From Flavobacterium aurantiibacter (GTDB taxonomy: Bacteria > Bacteroidota > Bacteroidia > Flavobacteriales > Flavobacteriaceae), in assembly GCF_002251775.1 (NCBI RefSeq), contig NZ_NOXX01000187.1:285-40294 (forward strand): a stretch of DNA of 40,010 bases, in the 5' to 3' direction. The position numbers were made by a program, and so were the translations under genes. Positions 32,364 to 40,010 of this stretch are shown here, one piece after another; within the stretch, counting starts at the first letter, position 1, and every line of letters starts with the position of its first letter. The notes beneath the pieces were generated by a model, which saw only the letters and a list, made by a program, of their open reading frames with translations, was not told where the DNA came from and searched no databases.

Positions 32364-34315
32364 TATGATTTCTTTGCAAGAACAATTCGTTGTTTTTCGG
32401 CTTCCACCATTTTTGCAAAGATAGCTTTTATTGCCGGGTATGCTTCGGCGGGAAGGATGGGTTGGTTAAAATCGGTTACTGAGGTGATTGTTATCTTTGC
32501 GGCGTCAAAGGTAATACTTAGTTTGTACGCAAGAGATTTATCCTCCAAGGAAACCGATACGGGTTCTGGAAGCGCCTCTACTTGATATCCTTCTGGGATT
32601 TTTAAGATGTACATGTATTTAAACTGTTTTGGAAAATTGAAATCTATTGGCGATTCTCTGATGTCTTGTTTAAAAGGATTTTCGGATGTTGTATAGAAAA
32701 GCAACGGTTTTATTAGTAACTTTCCAGCAACGATATCGCAGATACTGGTTGTTTCAAAGGAAAATGTTTCCACATATGTCTGAGAATCATTTGAAGGCGG
32801 TATACTTTTAAATGAATCTATTGTAGCTCCAAAAAGTTCTCTTTCCAATTTTTCTAGATAGGCATCCGACGGGGTATCAGTAGATACGCCAGAATAATTT
32901 TTCGCAAAATGTTCTGTTCGTTGTTTACGCATATTTCCTTTTAAGGTTCCATCTGCGTTGAGATCGCCCATAAGTGTAATAGCTTGAACTGAAGTTTTAG
33001 TTGGCATGAGATTAACTTCTTCGGTAAAACCCTCTTTAGAGATATACCTTCCAACCCAGTTAAGATCTCTTGCAGGTAACAGATTTGGAATTGGAAAATC
33101 GTCGGTTGCATCTATAAGAAGTTCTTCATTACCGATACGCGCGAGACAGATAACACCGTTAAATGCATCTCGACTCGGAAACAATGGAATTCCATTGGAT
33201 CTTGTGCTAATCAAAACAGGATCGGCTTTTATACCAATATGTTGCAACATATTTATTAAAAGTAGATTTACTTCCGCAAAGTTTCCAGACTTTTTTTTGT
33301 AGGCTGATTTTATGCCGTCGTTGGTGTAAATTCCGTAGAAGTTGTTCCAAACTACTTTTGACTTTAGAAATTTAATCGTGGCTAGTAATCGGTCTTTTTC
33401 AGAGGTATAATTCTTCAAAACCTCATCTAAATCTGTTTCATAAAAATTCCTTGCCGCTATTTGTTCGCTAAAATCTGCACTGTAAATTGCTTGAGCTACC
33501 GACTGCCAATCAGTTGCGTAATTAGTGACAAGACCATTTATTTGCTTTATTGAAGCCAGCTCTGTATTGATTGCTGAACGATAATTATTTGGATTTGCGA
33601 CAAATGGCTCGTCTGGTAGAGCAGGAACATCAAAAAGCTCGTAAGAGAATACATTCTCCTTGAATGTCCATGACGATTGATTTTCGCTTCGCGATTTAAG
33701 CGAATTTAAGTATTTAGGAGAGTAGTTGCCTCTTGTAGAAAAGCGGTAGAGAAAGTACTCTGGTATTGTTGCGTGAAATTTGGCGGCCTGAACTGGAATT
33801 TCTTCTTGAAATAAAAATTCAGGGAGTGTCGCAAATCTTGGAGAATGGATAATGAGTTCAATTTCTAAAATGCAACCTTCTTTTACGTTTGGGAAAACGA
33901 AGGTTTTCAAAGACCAATAATCGTTGATTTTCGTAATAAAAATCCCTTCATCTTTAACTTTACTTTTGACAATTTGATCACTATCCAAATTATACGTAAA
34001 AGCACTAACTAACTCAATGCTTTCTTGAGAGCCTGAACCCGTAAAAAATGGTATTTTTATTGTACCGTATTCATACCCTTCTTTTTTGTATATCTTAATT
34101 TTCTCCTTAATTCTGGTATCAATTTTAAAGTTTCCTTGTTGTGTAATTGGAAAAAAACTTGACGAGCTTTTAAAATAATATGCCGCCACAGCGGAAGTAT
34201 CAGATTGGAAGACTTTTTCAAGTAGTTCGGCCTTTGTTACATTCCCTAATTTATAGTCTTGACTGTAACCTAAAAAAGAAAAAAAAGTAAATAAAGAAAA
34301 AATAGCTGCTTTCAT
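32363..34315 (-). CDS. DUF3857 protein with inactive transglutaminase-like domain
   Basis: A 650-residue secreted protein with a signal peptide (MKAAIFSLFTFFSFLGYSQ), an N-terminal beta-rich DUF3857 domain (about 60-240), a transglutaminase-like fold (about 300-410) and a C-terminal beta domain. Aligned by eye with its neighbour, the catalytic Cys position (YGDCKALTNY) reads SGNFAEVNLL (Phe346) and the His position (GNHAIL) reads FNGVIC (Gly387), while the Asp position is kept (LIDATDD). So the fold is present but the thiol chemistry is not. It starts at the base after its paralogue's stop (TAAATG). Role unknown; the pair is typical of Flavobacteriia. Confidence 0.85.
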   Translation of the reverse strand: MKAAIFSLFTFFSFLGYSQDYKLGNVTKAELLEKVFQSDTSAVAAYYFKSSSSFFPITQQGNFKIDTRIKEKIKIYKKEGYEYGTIKIPFFTGSGSQESIELVSAFTYNLDSDQIVKSKVKDEGIFITKINDYWSLKTFVFPNVKEGCILEIELIIHSPRFATLPEFLFQEEIPVQAAKFHATIPEYFLYRFSTRGNYSPKYLNSLKSRSENQSSWTFKENVFSYELFDVPALPDEPFVANPNNYRSAINTELASIKQINGLVTNYATDWQSVAQAIYSADFSEQIAARNFYETDLDEVLKNYTSEKDRLLATIKFLKSKVVWNNFYGIYTNDGIKSAYKKKSGNFAEVNLLLINMLQHIGIKADPVLISTRSNGIPLFPSRDAFNGVICLARIGNEELLIDATDDFPIPNLLPARDLNWVGRYISKEGFTEEVNLMPTKTSVQAITLMGDLNADGTLKGNMRKQRTEHFAKNYSGVSTDTPSDAYLEKLERELFGATIDSFKSIPPSNDSQTYVETFSFETTSICDIVAGKLLIKPLLFYTTSENPFKQDIRESPIDFNFPKQFKYMYILKIPEGYQVEALPEPVSVSLEDKSLAYKLSITFDAAKITITSVTDFNQPILPAEAYPAIKAIFAKMVEAEKQRIVLAKKS

Positions 34316-36220
34316 TTAATGGACTTTTAAAATGATTTTGTTTTGATCGGCTCGGCTGACTTGCTCTAAAAACTTGCGATACTTTTCGTAAGCAGAAGAG
34401 GGAAACTTTCCACTTTTAAGTGCGAGCTTTCTAGTTACAACGCACGTCTTATTATCTCTCTTTTCGAAGCTTAGTGTATACGTTCCAAAATCTGAATCTA
34501 TTTGATAGTTTTCGGGAACAACATCTATGTTTTGATTATCGGACAAAAGCAATTTTACTTCTGTTCTTTGAATTTTAGGCTCGTCAACTACTAGTCTAGA
34601 ACTACGATTTCTTAGTCGTTTTGGAATGTAAGTCAGCGGCATTAAAGCTAGTGGTTGAATTGTTTTGTACTCTCCCATCGTTTCGATAAATTGTTCTGCA
34701 GACAAATCAACTTCTTCTGTAAACTTTGGCTGAAGCGTATCCAGTTTAAATTTGACACTTTGCAGTTGAAGATTGTTTATCATGGAGAACATTTCCTTGT
34801 AGTGTGCATCACGCTTCTTTGCATCATACTTTGCCTTCAAGTATGAATTATCAAAATGAACGCCTTGATTTTCAATCTTTATTTGGGCTTTCATTCCACC
34901 ATCAGTAGCCATCTGAATAGTCGCCGAAAAGTCCTGCACATTCTGCTCCGCGGTAAAAATTTTGGTATGAACAATCTCTCCTCCTTGTTCATCTTTGATA
35001 ACAAGTGCGTCGCGATCAGCTGTAAAAGTACCCGCAAAGCCGAAGGGTAAATCTTGACTAGTGCACTCCACCCAGATATAATCGTTGTTTTCTGGAATCG
35101 CCAAAATAGCGTGATTTCCTTGCAACGACACAAAATTCTTATCAATATTACGTTTATCATAGTCTCCATAAATCACCGTAAAGTAAGACGGTACACCTGC
35201 CGCTTTGAGTAAAGCACGCGTATAATTTGTCAGCGCCTTACAGTCGCCGTATGATAGCCTATCGACATCGGAAGCTAACATGGGTTTAAAACCTCCAATA
35301 CCCACTTGAACGCTGATGTAACGCACTTTTTCTTTAACAAAATTGTAAACTATCGCAGCTTTCTCTCTAGTCGACTTTGCATTTTGTGTTAAAGATTGAA
35401 TTTTAGCTTTTGTAGCTTCTGGCAGTTCGTCGGTTCCTTTCAACAAGGTTTGATAATACCATTTTCCCCAACTATTCCAATCGGTTGCAGCTCCCGAAAC
35501 TCCTTCTAAAGAAAACTTATCTAACGAAAATCGAACAAAGGGAACTCGGTCGATAAACGGCTCGCCCAAATACTCATAAGTAACTACTCCTAAGGCTCCA
35601 CACGTAAGCGATAATTCTTGGTCGGACTCCGACTTATTCAGTAGCTTCTGCGCTAGAGCATTACTCGTATGATTTAATTTAAGCCCAGCCGCCATTCTAA
35701 AAGATATTGATGCTTTTTCAATACTTACTTTGTAGCCTTCCAGCGGCATAAATGGAGCGATAAAAGCTGTAGACGATTCTTCCATTACACTTGTGTATCT
35801 GCAAGTTACCGGATACGATGTGGGTTTGAAGTCAAGGATTAATTTTCGGGAGTCGCTGTATAAAGTAACTCCATCCACAGCTGCCTCATCCTTAAAGTCT
35901 TTTCTCTTGTAAGTTTTCATCAAATTTCCCAAAGCATCGAACACCTGCAGTTCAATGTCCTTTACTTTGGAGTTCTGACTATAAAACTCTCCGATACTCG
36001 CATCGTAAATACCCTGCTCATTAAAAATTGTCGTAATTCGCTCGGTGTTCAAAATAATCTTATCAAAAGATTGAACTTCGTACCTTAGGTTATAATCTCG
36101 AATAACCGCATCAACACCTCGAACCAAAGTGCTATCAATCTTGGAAACAGCCAAGTCGTGACGCGACTTCTGACCAAAAACGAAACAACTTAAAAAGAGA
36201 AAAAGAAAAATTAATCGCAC
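34316..36220 (-). CDS. DUF3857 and transglutaminase-like protein (active-site Cys present)
   Basis: A 634-residue secreted protein: signal peptide (RLIFLFLFLSCFVFGQ), DUF3857 domain at about 45-240, transglutaminase-like core at about 285-400, then a C-terminal beta domain. The core keeps Cys327 (SYGDCKALTNY) and His370 (QGNHAILAI); the third residue appears as Glu385 in WVECTSQD. It probably acts in the periplasm as a protease or amide-modifying enzyme; no substrate is known. The start is GTG at 36220, required by the signal peptide, and lies directly after the T-run of a terminator hairpin. It forms an abutting pair with the inactive paralogue. Confidence 0.87.
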   Translation of the reverse strand: MRLIFLFLFLSCFVFGQKSRHDLAVSKIDSTLVRGVDAVIRDYNLRYEVQSFDKIILNTERITTIFNEQGIYDASIGEFYSQNSKVKDIELQVFDALGNLMKTYKRKDFKDEAAVDGVTLYSDSRKLILDFKPTSYPVTCRYTSVMEESSTAFIAPFMPLEGYKVSIEKASISFRMAAGLKLNHTSNALAQKLLNKSESDQELSLTCGALGVVTYEYLGEPFIDRVPFVRFSLDKFSLEGVSGAATDWNSWGKWYYQTLLKGTDELPEATKAKIQSLTQNAKSTREKAAIVYNFVKEKVRYISVQVGIGGFKPMLASDVDRLSYGDCKALTNYTRALLKAAGVPSYFTVIYGDYDKRNIDKNFVSLQGNHAILAIPENNDYIWVECTSQDLPFGFAGTFTADRDALVIKDEQGGEIVHTKIFTAEQNVQDFSATIQMATDGGMKAQIKIENQGVHFDNSYLKAKYDAKKRDAHYKEMFSMINNLQLQSVKFKLDTLQPKFTEEVDLSAEQFIETMGEYKTIQPLALMPLTYIPKRLRNRSSRLVVDEPKIQRTEVKLLLSDNQNIDVVPENYQIDSDFGTYTLSFEKRDNKTCVVTRKLALKSGKFPSSAYEKYRKFLEQVSRADQNKIILKVH

Positions 36221-36244
36221 AAAAAAGCCTTTAAAATAAAGGCT
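36221..36244 (-). terminator. Terminator-like hairpin abutting the DUF3857 start codon
   Basis: Minus strand: AGCCTTTA (36244-36237), loop TTT, TAAAGGCT (36233-36226), then T6 running into the GTG start at 36220. It is 50 nt past the dtd stop, so it would terminate the rsgA-dtd transcript, but it also covers the translation start of the next gene. Confidence 0.75.
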
Positions 36245-36293
36245 AATATAGTTTATTTTTTTAGAAAATTTTAAGATTCTATTTTACTAAATG

Positions 36294-36746
36294 TTAAAAT
36301 TTATCTTTTGAATCCAACACGATAGTTACCGGACCATCATTCAACAAACGAACTTTCATATCGGCACCAAAAACGCCCGCTTTCACCGCTACAGTTCCTG
36401 TGCTTTCCAACCTAAAAAGAAATTTTTCATATAACGGAATCGCCTGATCAGGCCTTGCAGCTGCTATAAACGACGGTCGGTTTCCTTTTTTTGTGGCCGC
36501 GTGTAGGGTAAACTGACTCACAACTAAAATACTACCTTGAACATCTGCCACCGATTTATTCATCAATCCGGCTTCGTCGCTAAAAATTCGCATGTTTGTA
36601 ATCTTACCGACCAAATACTCGATGTCTTCATCGGTATCGTTGTGCGTAATTCCTAAAAGTACCAACAAACCATCTTGTATTTCCGAATGTAGTTTACCGT
36701 TTATGGTTACCGATGCTTCGCTAACCCGTTGTAGAACCGCACGCAT
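36294..36746 (-). CDS. dtd: D-aminoacyl-tRNA deacylase
   Basis: Dtd frees tRNAs wrongly charged with D-amino acids (and glycine on tRNA-Ala). The 150-residue protein matches the family end to end: [20 protein letters not shown], then [19 protein letters not shown] containing the Ser-Gln-Phe-Thr-Leu motif, and near the C-terminus [13 protein letters not shown] with the Gly-Pro motif in its family variant NDGPVT. The start overlaps the rsgA stop by one base. A terminator follows. Confidence 0.96.
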   Translation of the reverse strand: MRAVLQRVSEASVTINGKLHSEIQDGLLVLLGITHNDTDEDIEYLVGKITNMRIFSDEAGLMNKSVADVQGSILVVSQFTLHAATKKGNRPSFIAAARPDQAIPLYEKFLFRLESTGTVAVKAGVFGADMKVRLLNDGPVTIVLDSKDKF

Positions 36747-37714
36747 TATTGTCTGGTTTTATCGCTATTTATCCGATCAGCTTGGTGCACATCCGCACGA
36801 TAGCCGTCTTCGTCGCCTTCTAAAATCTGCAAATAACTCTTGTACCGCGACCACGCTATTTCATCGGCATCTAAAGCCGCTTTTACTGCACAACCGGGTT
36901 CGTCTTTATGTAAGCAATTATTAAATTTACACTGATCTTTCAACTTGAAAAATTCGGGAAAGTAGTCGCTCAATTCGTTAGGTTCAATCTCCACAACACC
37001 AAAACCTTTGATTCCCGGCGTATCAATAATGGTTGCGCCAAAACTCAAATCGTACATTTCAGCAAAAGTGGTGGTATGCTGTCCTTGTTTACTTTGCTCA
37101 GACACTTCTTTTGTTCGCAAATTCAAACCCGGTTCAAGCGCGTTTACCAAAGTCGACTTCCCAACACCCGAATGCCCGCTAATCATTACTGTTTTGCCAA
37201 TCATAAGCTCCTTCAATACATCAGTTCCTTTTCCTGCCAAAGCCGCAATTCGATAACACGGATAACCAATTTCTTGATAAATATGTTGCAAATACAACTG
37301 CTCGTCGAGTTCTTCTTCCGACAGCGCATCTATTTTATTAAAAAGCAAAGCAGCACGAATGTCGTAAGCTTCAGCAGTCACCAAAAAACGGTCGATAAAC
37401 GTTGTCGTTGTCGGCGGATTTCCAATCGTGACCAATAAAAAAACCTGATCGATGTTCGAAGCAATAATGTGAACTTGCTTGGAGAGGTTAACCGACTTCC
37501 GAATAATGTAATTACGCCGTGGCGCAATCGCGGTGATTACTCCAAGTCCGTCGGAATCGATTTCCAAAGTCACTTCGTCGCCAACCGCAACCGGATTCGT
37601 GCTTTTTATTCCTTTAATTCGGAACTTCCCTTTGATTCGGCATTCTACAAGAGTACCGTCCTCGGTTTTTACCGAATACCAACTGCCGGTCGATTTATAT
37701 ACGCGTCCAATCAT
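36746..37714 (-). CDS. rsgA: Ribosome small-subunit biogenesis GTPase
   Basis: RsgA is a circularly permuted GTPase that checks 30S maturation. With ATG 37714 ([16 protein letters not shown]) it has 322 residues; the 15 codons further upstream are outside the family. Domains in order: OB-fold (about 1-70), then G4 (LLFNKIDAL), G1 ([15 protein letters not shown]) and G3 ([10 protein letters not shown]) in permuted order, then the zinc site [14 protein letters not shown]. The last 25 residues ([15 protein letters not shown]) are a charged tail. It overlaps dtd by one base and follows aroG after about 80 nt. Confidence 0.95.
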   Translation of the reverse strand: MIGRVYKSTGSWYSVKTEDGTLVECRIKGKFRIKGIKSTNPVAVGDEVTLEIDSDGLGVITAIAPRRNYIIRKSVNLSKQVHIIASNIDQVFLLVTIGNPPTTTTFIDRFLVTAEAYDIRAALLFNKIDALSEEELDEQLYLQHIYQEIGYPCYRIAALAGKGTDVLKELMIGKTVMISGHSGVGKSTLVNALEPGLNLRTKEVSEQSKQGQHTTTFAEMYDLSFGATIIDTPGIKGFGVVEIEPNELSDYFPEFFKLKDQCKFNNCLHKDEPGCAVKAALDADEIAWSRYKSYLQILEGDEDGYRADVHQADRINSDKTRQ

Positions 37715-37795
37715 CGGCTCAAAATTAACAGAAATGAAAGATGCGTCGATATAAATCAACTAAGTTTTTAGACGGAAAAATGTAAATGTTTACTA

Positions 37796-38869
37796 TTAAC
37801 CTTCCGACTTTGCGTTTACTTGCTTGCGAATACTCTCTTCGTGAATGGCTTTAAAGAAAATACGAATAAACGAATCGCTTAAATTGTTTTGCTGTCCTTG
37901 GCTTTGCATGTGTTCCAAAACCTTCATCCAACGATCGTTTTGCAAAACCGAAATACCGTAATTCTTTTTGAGAATGCCAATTTTTTCGCTAATCGCCATA
38001 CGCTTACCGAGTAATTCCAGTAAGAGTGCGTCGGTAACGTCGATCTGACTTCGCCACAAGCGAATCGCCTCTAAATACTCGGTATTTGTCGTTTCGGCAA
38101 CTGCTTTCTTTCGGTTTCGCATAAAAGCTTCCAGAGCGGCGGGCGTTAGTTGTTGTGCAGCATCCGACCAAGCAGCATCTGGATTTGGATGCGATTCAAT
38201 CATAAAACCATCGTAATGCAAATTCAGCGCAATATCGGTGAGCTCTGCCAAATACTCGCGTTTCCCAGCCATGTGCGACGGATCGCAAATCATCGGAACA
38301 TCCGGCAATTCTCGACGAAAATCAATTGCAATTTGCCATTCCGGACTGTTGCGATATTTCGATTTCGGATACGTAGAAAAGCCGCGATGAATAACGCCTA
38401 AACTTTGAATAGCAGCATTCTGCAAACGCTCGTAACCTCCAATCCATAACGACAAATCGGGATTCACCGGATTTTTCAGCAAAACAATTTTATTGCTTCC
38501 TTGTAAAGCATTGGCTAATTCTTGCACGGCAAACGGATTTGCAGTAGTTCGTGCACCAATCCAATACATATCAATGTCGAATTGCTCCGCAGCTTCTACA
38601 TGTGCCGGCGAAGCTACTTCAATAGCAATTTTTAAACCGGTTTGCTTCTTAACCTCAGCCAACCAAGGCAGGGCTACTTCGCCCACACCCTCAAAACCTC
38701 CGGGGCGCGTTCTCGGTTTCCAAACTCCTGCTCTAAAAAAATCAACCGATTGTTGGCGCAATGCCAAGCCGGTTTCCAATACTTGTTCAAAAGTTTCGGC
38801 ACTACACGGACCCGCGATTAAAAATTGTGCTGCCGATTTGTATGCTTGAAACCAATCTGATTGTGACAT
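37796..38869 (-). CDS. Bifunctional DAHP synthase / chorismate mutase
   Basis: A 357-residue fusion. Residues about 10-255 are a type I-beta DAHP synthase (IAGPCSAE, FFRAGVWKPRTRPGGFEG, KNPVNPDLSLWIGGYERL, CDPSHMAGKREYL), which joins PEP and erythrose-4-phosphate at the start of the shikimate pathway. Residues about 265-350 are an AroQ-type chorismate mutase (LWRSQIDVTDALLLELLGKRMAISEKIG). The fused mutase is thought to allow feedback by prephenate. AroA, further down the same strand, is in the same pathway. A perfect -7 box lies 17 nt upstream. Confidence 0.94.
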   Translation of the reverse strand: MSQSDWFQAYKSAAQFLIAGPCSAETFEQVLETGLALRQQSVDFFRAGVWKPRTRPGGFEGVGEVALPWLAEVKKQTGLKIAIEVASPAHVEAAEQFDIDMYWIGARTTANPFAVQELANALQGSNKIVLLKNPVNPDLSLWIGGYERLQNAAIQSLGVIHRGFSTYPKSKYRNSPEWQIAIDFRRELPDVPMICDPSHMAGKREYLAELTDIALNLHYDGFMIESHPNPDAAWSDAAQQLTPAALEAFMRNRKKAVAETTNTEYLEAIRLWRSQIDVTDALLLELLGKRMAISEKIGILKKNYGISVLQNDRWMKVLEHMQSQGQQNNLSDSFIRIFFKAIHEESIRKQVNAKSEG

Positions 38870-38886
38870 GCCGAATAAATTGGATA

Positions 38887-38894
38887 CAAAAGTA
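38887..38894 (-). promoter_or_regulatory. -7 box for the DAHP synthase gene
   Basis: Minus-strand TACTTTTG, a perfect TAnnTTTG, 17 nt before the start codon at 38869. The predicted leader is about 10 nt. No TTG at -33. Confidence 0.5.
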
Positions 38895-38957
38895 CTCTAA
38901 TTACACAAATCGCTAATTCGATGTTAACAAGAGATAAAGAATCGTTTAGAAAGTGGT

Positions 38958-38965
38958 TACTTTTG
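38958..38965 (+). promoter_or_regulatory. -7 box for gldA
   Basis: TACTTTTG, identical to the box of the divergent gene 63 nt away, 19 nt before the gldA ATG. No TTG at -33. Confidence 0.5.
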
Positions 38966-38984
38966 CAGGCAAATCTTTTGAGTC

Positions 38985-39893
38985 ATGTCGTTACAAGTAA
39001 CAGGAATTACAAAGTCGTACGGAACTGAACAAGCGCTTAAAGGCGTGAGTTTTGAAGTTCGTAAAGGAGAAATTGTCGGTTTTTTAGGACCAAACGGCGC
39101 TGGAAAATCAACTTTGATGAAAATTCTAACAACTTATGTGCATCCCGATGGCGGCGAGGCCACTTTAAACGGTTTCGACATTAAAACTCAAGTTCAAGAT
39201 GTGCGTAAATCGGTTGGGTATTTGCCCGAACACAACCCGCTATACACCGATTTATACGTGCGCGAGTTCCTTGAATTTAGTGCCGATGTTTTTCGCGTTC
39301 CTAAAAATCGCATTCAAGAAGTTATCGATCTTACCGGTTTGCAAGATGAATCGCACAAGAAAATTTCGCAGCTTTCAAAAGGATACCGCCAACGCGTGGG
39401 CTTGGCAAATGCGCTGTTGCACGACCCTGAAGTGCTTATACTAGACGAACCTACCACGGGTCTGGATCCGAATCAGCTGGTCGAAATCCGCAATCTGATT
39501 AAGGAAGTTGGCAAGAACAAAACGGTTTTCCTGAGCACGCACATCATGCAAGAGGTTGAATCGATGTGCGACCGAGTTATCATCATCAATAAGGGTAGTA
39601 TCGTGGCCGACCAAAAACTGCGCGAATTAACTGAAAACGGTGGCACACAAATCATTTTTGTGGAATTCGATTATAAAATCGAGGAAGAAGCCGTTTCGCA
39701 AATGCCGCATCTTAAGTCGTACCGCACCTACAACGGTTTCGAATGGGAGCTTACTTTCGAAGCTACAAAAGATATGCGCCCAACGGTCTTCGATTTTGCT
39801 CACGATAACGGATTGAAAACGCTGCAATTAGCGCAGCAAAACAAAAATCTGGAAAAGATTTTCCGCGAACTAACTTCGAATCCGAATTCATAA
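38985..39893 (+). CDS. gldA: Gliding-motility ABC transporter ATP-binding protein GldA
   Basis: ATPase of the GldA-GldFG ABC transporter, needed for gliding and type IX secretion-linked adhesin export in Flavobacteriia. The 302-residue protein has Walker A GPNGAGKST (35-43), Q-loop region VGYLPEHNPLYTDLY, signature LSKGYRQ (130-136), Walker B LILDEP (151-156) and H-loop His186, followed by a C-terminal domain of about 85 residues as in GldA. GldF and GldG are not in the window. The assignment over other ABC-2 type ATPases rests on overall resemblance to GldA. Repeat element F starts directly after the stop. Confidence 0.88.
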   Translation: MSLQVTGITKSYGTEQALKGVSFEVRKGEIVGFLGPNGAGKSTLMKILTTYVHPDGGEATLNGFDIKTQVQDVRKSVGYLPEHNPLYTDLYVREFLEFSADVFRVPKNRIQEVIDLTGLQDESHKKISQLSKGYRQRVGLANALLHDPEVLILDEPTTGLDPNQLVEIRNLIKEVGKNKTVFLSTHIMQEVESMCDRVIIINKGSIVADQKLRELTENGGTQIIFVEFDYKIEEEAVSQMPHLKSYRTYNGFEWELTFEATKDMRPTVFDFAHDNGLKTLQLAQQNKNLEKIFRELTSNPNS

Positions 39894-40010
39894 TTTTTTG
39901 GGCGGCAGTTCCGGCTGTTCGCTGCAAGCTTGCCTACTCAGGTCGGCAAAAACTAAAAACTGCATGAGCTTCCTTTGGTCGCTATGCGGTTTTTGCTTTT
40001 GTACGCCCCG
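39894..40010 (+). repeat. Stop-anchored intergenic element, copy F (cut by window end)
   Basis: T6 begins at the base after the gldA stop (39891-39893), then GGGCGGCAGTTCCGGCTG. It contains TTCGCTGCAAG, as in copy D, and the inverted pair GCAAAAAC (39946-39953) / GTTTTTGC (39989-39996). The right end is beyond the window. Confidence 0.72.

Noticed and set aside
1..40010. CRISPR arrays, prophage or insertion sequences
   Set aside because: I found no regularly spaced repeats, no transposase, integrase or phage structural gene, and no paired terminal repeats enclosing a coding region.

Overview
The window looks like a chromosomal segment of a member of the Bacteroidota, class Flavobacteriia. 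The evidence is a gldA-type gliding ABC ATPase, the fused DAHP synthase/chorismate mutase, an exbB-exbD-exbD-tonB operon typical of this class, paired DUF3857 transglutaminase-like proteins, an (incomplete) kynurenine catabolic set, and promoters with the Bacteroidota -7 box TAnnTTTG. Genes are AT-rich and tightly packed. I see no rRNA, tRNA, CRISPR, prophage or transposase gene.

Layout. 1-2.6 kb: an FtsX/LolE-type permease (-), divergent and start-overlapping with a NamZ/DUF1343 lipoprotein (+). 2.8-6.8 kb: a small unknown protein, a YkgJ-type CxxCxxCC protein (-) divergent from a methyltransferase-xseA-xseB operon (+), then queE (-). 6.9-12.6 kb: a seven-gene minus-strand TonB operon (exbB, exbD, exbD, tonB, a two-TM protein, a PstS-like lipoprotein, a TPR protein). 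13-16.5 kb: a HerA-like ATPase, DUF486 membrane protein, cupin and NDH-2 (+). 16.5-18.6 kb: an accessory patch with one unrecognised secreted protein, inverted repeats, an attC-like fold and a decayed gene end. 18.6-23 kb: kmo (-), then a DUF2256 / Cry-DASH / FeS-BCP photolyase operon (+). 23-24.2 kb: nested repeats and a frameshifted membrane protein. 24.2-28.9 kb: kynU, a ureohydrolase and a penicillin-acylase-family enzyme (-). 29-38.9 kb: queA, then (separated by two repeat elements) aroA, a MazG-like pyrophosphohydrolase, two DUF3857 proteins, dtd, rsgA and aroG/CM (all -). 39-39.9 kb: gldA (+).

How the genes work together. aroG/CM and aroA serve the shikimate pathway; queE and queA serve queuosine synthesis; kmo and kynU are two steps of kynurenine catabolism; rsgA and dtd serve ribosome assembly and translation quality control; the tonB operon energises outer-membrane uptake; the two photolyases repair or sense UV damage.

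The most unusual signal is not a protein. At least eight copies of a comparatively GC-rich intergenic element of about 115-200 bp occur in the window. Each begins with a T-tract, usually followed by GGG, then has a first hairpin, a second hairpin often of the form CTTTTTG...CAAAAAG, and a right end resembling GCYGCTGCWATC-CTCAC. In four copies the T-tract starts at the first base after a stop codon, and in two more it lies 8-14 nt past one, always oriented with the upstream gene. This suggests an element that inserts at, or works at, gene 3' ends.
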